A stretch of 64,000 bases of DNA, taken from contig CAMTMP010000021.1 of assembly GCA_947073545.1 (NCBI GenBank), positions 1-64,000 on the forward strand, read 5' to 3'. Under the pieces are notes generated by a model. The model saw only the letters and a program-made list of their open reading frames with translations. It searched no databases and was not told where the DNA came from. The first letter of the stretch is position 1; each line of letters begins with the position of its first letter. Position numbers and translations under genes: made by a program. The DNA comes from an uncultured bacterium (GTDB lineage Bacteria > Bacillota > Clostridia > Lachnospirales > Lachnospiraceae). Positions 61,263 through 64,000 of the stretch are shown in pieces.

Positions 61263-63998
61263 CTAATAGTTTACATAACTAATATTCATATCCACGTTGG
61301 TGCTGATGCCGCTGACCTTTCCTTTCGAGGAATACTGCCACAGGTCATAGCGTGTCGCCGTATAAGTCGGCGCGCTCGCGTACTGCGCAAGCCAGAGCTT
61401 ATAGTTCGTCAGGCTCGCCGTGTTGATCTTCTCGGTAAACCATGTCTTATTCGCATAAATACCCGCGGCGATGCCGGAATTTTGCACAGTCTGGCAAAAC
61501 GTCTTACAGACTGCCGTTCTGGTTTCCCGGCTGATACCGTCGGCTCTGCCGCCGCTCGCCTCCACATCGAGGAAAAGCGGATAATTCAGTCCATAACCCT
61601 TCACCAGGTCGATCGCCATGGAAGCCTCCTCCACGGCCTCCACCTCATTGACCGCCTGACTGAAAAAGTACGCACCCACCTTAAGCCCGGCCGCTTTTGC
61701 ACCCTTGATATTGCTCCTGAATTTCGGATCTTCCACCAGCACACCCGTAGAATAACCGCGGTAACCGCAGCGGATGATCACATAGGAGACACCGGAATTT
61801 TTCACCGCGTTCCAGTCAATATTGCCGTTGTGCTTGGAAACGTCGATTCCCATGGCGCCTGAGCTTTTCGCCAGCTTTCCGTCGCTGCCAAAGCTGTATT
61901 TCGCACCCTGAATGACCTGTTCCCCTGTCACATAGTTTCCGTTTTTATCGTAAAAATAAACATGCCCGTCGATGGTCTGCCATCCGGTGTACTTATAAGC
62001 CGATGACCCTTTCACTTTTTTGTAGAAAGTATCCCGTTTTCCGTACTCCTTGTAGGTGGCCTCCTCGTAATCCCCGTCCGCGTTTTTGAAGTAAAGCTGA
62101 TTGCCGTCCTTGTCCTTGAGCTTCGTGTTTTCATCCGGGGCAGCTTCCGCTTTCACAACCTTAATCTTATAAGATTCTTTGATATCTTCGGCGCCCTTCG
62201 GATTCTTGCAGACTGCGCGGATCTTCACCTCGCCTTCGGCAACGCCCGTGACCTCCCCCTTCTCGTTTATTTTCGCAATTTTTTCATCGTCGCTGCTCCA
62301 GACAACCTCACCGCCCTTGGGTTTTGTCTCCGCCGTCAGGGTCACCTTTTTGCCGACCACAACTTCCTTTTCACCGCCTATGGACAACTTGGTGTAAACC
62401 GTCTGTTCCTCCTTGTCTTTATCTTTATCCTTATCTTTATCGGGATCTTTATTTTCATCTTTATCCTTATCGGGATCCTTGTTTTCGTCTTTATCCTTAT
62501 CGGGATCCTTGTTTTCGCCTTTATCCTTATCAGGGTCCTTGTTTTCGTCTTTATCCTTATCGGGATCCTTGTTTTCGTCTTTATCCTTATCAGGATCTTT
62601 GTTTTCATCCCCCTTGTCCTGATCTTCCTTGTCAGAATCCTCATTCTTGCCATCGTTTACCGATACGGAACAGCTAAACTCCTGAATCATGCTGCCTACG
62701 GCTACCCGCGCCGTAACAACGGTACTGCCCGCCGCCACTGCCGTAACCGTGCCGCCGGACACCGTAGCGACAGAGGAATCCGCAACACTCCACTCCACCG
62801 AGTACTCCACCTCGCTGCTGCTGACGGATATCTTAAGAGAACCGCTTTCTCCTTTATCAAGCGTCATACTGTCCTTATTGATGGATACCTGTACATTTGC
62901 GTAAGGGTCATCCCCTCCGTCCTCCACCATCTTCCGAAATGCGCTTGCGTTCTTCCACGGATCCGCTATTTTATCCATCGGCACCTTTTCATACTCTGTC
63001 TTCTCATCCCCGATCGGCGTCTTTGTGGACTCCACCCATTCCACCGTATCCTTAAGCGCGGATTCCACCACGGTATTCTGCTGGGTTGCTTCCTCTTTCG
63101 CCACGTTGATCTCCGCCTCAGTCTTCACCTCATCGGCCACATCCACCTTCTGATAAGCAATCTTGTCCGTTACCTTGACGCTGCTGCCCTTAGAAGGAAG
63201 CCTGTACCTTTCGGCCGCCCCGTCTGACAACGGCAGTACCTTAACTTCATATGTACCGGCGGCAATATCCTTCTGGTAAATTACGCCGTCTTTATCCTCG
63301 TCTTTCAACTGAAATTTCTTCGGCCCGGAAACTTCCACTTCAAAGGGCACGCCGCCGATCAGTTTACCCGTCTCCTTATTGACAAACTTAATCTTCATAT
63401 CCGAGAGGATTGACGTCAGATGCAGTTCTACTTCCACCTCGCCTTTCTCATCCTTCTCATCCTTTTCTTCTGTCTCTTCCTGTTCCTCCCCGTTTTCCTC
63501 CTCCACGTCGATCATCCCGCCCAGCTTCGCGGACTCCGACGCCGCCAGCAGACCGCTCTCCCCGATGACCGAAACACCTTCCAGCTCCTCGCCCAGATCG
63601 GCAAAGGCCTCCACCTGCTTTTCCACAGACTTCGCGTGAGCATAAATACCGCCCGTAGCAATCGCTCCCACAAGCACAAGCGCTCCCAGAAGAGCCACTG
63701 CCACATCCAGCGCGCTCATTTCTCCGATAAAATACATCAGGCGGGCAGCAAATCCATCCTCATCGTCATACTCATAATCCTCGTCCTCGTAGTCCTCATC
63801 CTCGTAATCTTCATCCTCGTAGTCCTCATCCTCGTAATCTTCATCCTCGTAGTCCTCATCCTCGTAATCTTCGTCCTCGTAGTCCTCATCCTCGTAATCT
63901 TCGTCCTCGTAGTCCTCATCCTCGTAGTCTTCGTCCTCGTAGTCCTCATCCTCGTAGTCTTCGTCCTCGTAGTCCTCATCCTCGTAATCTTCGTCCTC
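61263..63998 (-). CDS. large GH25 lysozyme with acidic repeat tail, 5' end outside window
   Basis: At least 911 residues; the frame is open to the window edge, so the ATG at 63737 is internal and the true start lies beyond 64000. Order: about 15 EDEDY repeats (63,776-63,998), one membrane helix (ALDVAVALLGALVLVGAIATGGIY), acidic region, CnaB-like beta domain (DEDKDGVIYQKDIAAGTYEV), two Big2-type domains separated by six DENKDPDKDK repeats, a wall-binding-type repeat (GWQTIDGHVYFYDKNGNYVTG), and the GH25 domain: GIDVSKHNGNIDW, FLDVEASGG, LWQYSSKG. The acidic tail would be cytoplasmic. Muramidase at the wall, perhaps linked to polymer export. Confidence 0.85.
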   Translation of the reverse strand, partial: EDEDYEDEDYEDEDYEDEDYEDEDYEDEDYEDEDYEDEDYEDEDYEDEDYEDEDYEDEDYEDEDYEDEDYEDEDYEYDDEDGFAARLMYFIGEMSALDVAVALLGALVLVGAIATGGIYAHAKSVEKQVEAFADLGEELEGVSVIGESGLLAASESAKLGGMIDVEEENGEEQEETEEKDEKDEKGEVEVELHLTSILSDMKIKFVNKETGKLIGGVPFEVEVSGPKKFQLKDEDKDGVIYQKDIAAGTYEVKVLPLSDGAAERYRLPSKGSSVKVTDKIAYQKVDVADEVKTEAEINVAKEEATQQNTVVESALKDTVEWVESTKTPIGDEKTEYEKVPMDKIADPWKNASAFRKMVEDGGDDPYANVQVSINKDSMTLDKGESGSLKISVSSSEVEYSVEWSVADSSVATVSGGTVTAVAAGSTVVTARVAVGSMIQEFSCSVSVNDGKNEDSDKEDQDKGDENKDPDKDKDENKDPDKDKDENKDPDKDKGENKDPDKDKDENKDPDKDKDENKDPDKDKDKDKDKEEQTVYTKLSIGGEKEVVVGKKVTLTAETKPKGGEVVWSSDDEKIAKINEKGEVTGVAEGEVKIRAVCKNPKGAEDIKESYKIKVVKAEAAPDENTKLKDKDGNQLYFKNADGDYEEATYKEYGKRDTFYKKVKGSSAYKYTGWQTIDGHVYFYDKNGNYVTGEQVIQGAKYSFGSDGKLAKSSGAMGIDVSKHNGNIDWNAVKNSGVSYVIIRCGYRGYSTGVLVEDPKFRSNIKGAKAAGLKVGAYFFSQAVNEVEAVEEASMAIDLVKGYGLNYPLFLDVEASGGRADGISRETRTAVCKTFCQTVQNSGIAAGIYANKTWFTEKINTASLTNYKLWLAQYASAPTYTATRYDLWQYSSKGKVSGISTNVDMNISYVNY
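62440..62610 (-). repeat. 30-bp coding tandem repeat (DENKDPDKDK)
   Basis: Six near-identical 30-bp units within the lysozyme gene, encoding a charged spacer between Big2-type domains. The opposite strand reads as Leu/Ser repeats with no meaning. Confidence 0.85.
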
Positions 63999-64000
63999 AT
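63776..64000 (-). repeat. 15-bp coding tandem repeat (EDEDY), continues past window
   Basis: About 15 copies of a 15-bp unit, alternating in a 30-bp higher-order period, reading EDEDY in the frame of the lysozyme gene. Another frame reads MRTTRTK-like repeats and is spurious. The array reaches the last base of the window. Confidence 0.9.

Noticed and set aside
62378-62677. Leu/Ser, Tyr/Phe and Arg/Ile/Thr repeat frames over the lysozyme spacer
   Set aside because: They are shadow frames of the DENKDPDKDK coding repeat.
63737-64000. Frame reading MRTKITRMRTTR repeats
   Set aside because: It is the wrong frame of the EDEDY array; the frame continuous with the lysozyme is the coding one.
62440-64000. 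Regular direct repeats that could suggest a CRISPR array
   Set aside because: The units are contiguous, without unique spacers, and are in frame within one gene; no cas genes are present.

Overview
The window looks like chromosomal DNA of a Gram-positive gut anaerobe of the Lachnospiraceae (Clostridia). The evidence is intermediate GC, strong AGGAGG-type ribosome sites, CUT1-type LplB/LplC permeases, a zinc-finger ClpX, LCP and Wzm/Wzt cell-envelope genes, GH25 lysozymes and a CotH/VTC/DUF4956 group. This rests on reading protein sequences by eye, so family is the limit of the assignment. Almost every gene is on the minus strand. The exceptions are a LacI-type regulator and a carbamate kinase. 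No rRNA, tRNA, CRISPR array, IS element or phage gene was recognised.

Region 1 (1-8.9 kb) is a sugar-uptake and catabolism island. It holds two ABC permeases, an L-fucose-isomerase-like enzyme, a DUF4867 cupin-like protein, a large PTPS-related membrane protein and an FGGY (xylulokinase-type) kinase, with a divergent LacI/PBP1 regulator. No aldolase and no solute-binding protein is visible, so the sugar is unknown. Region 2 (9.9-20.6 kb) is mixed: an EAL protein with a degenerate GGDEF, a divergent carbamate kinase, a short LspA, a GT2, a DUF5722 lipoprotein with a BMP-type lipoprotein, a subtilase without a signal peptide, and ClpX. A 20-residue ORF with its own consensus promoter precedes clpX.

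Region 3 (21-31.3 kb) has a giant secreted protein of about 2,585 residues (seven RCC1 units, Pro/Glu repeats and nine Ig-like repeats), a toxin-first RelE-type toxin-antitoxin pair bracketed by two copies of a 44-bp repeat, and a membrane-anchored HtrA protease.

Region 4 (31.5-64 kb) is a large surface-polysaccharide locus. Running with transcription (high to low coordinate) it has a GH25 lysozyme with a long acidic EDEDY repeat that leaves the window, rmlB, a CotH/Cthe_2159/VTC/DUF4956 module, rmlA, a second GH25, rmlC, wzm, wzt, a WbdD-like methyltransferase-kinase, two large GT2 proteins, a 48-residue ORF, a phosphohexomutase, two more GT2 proteins, a WbaP-type initiating transferase, an LCP ligase, a rhamnosyltransferase-like GT and glmS. 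The picture is a glycan started by WbaP, extended in the cytoplasm, perhaps capped by the methyltransferase-kinase and recognised by the C-terminal domain of Wzt, exported by Wzm/Wzt and attached to peptidoglycan by LCP.

The strongest novelty candidates are (a) the WbdD-like methyltransferase-kinase next to a Wzt with a C-terminal domain in a Gram-positive locus; (b) the CotH-VTC-DUF4956-Cthe_2159 module inside a dTDP-sugar operon; (c) a two-copy intergenic element of about 96 nt whose helices show compensatory changes; and (d) the short ORF upstream of clpX.
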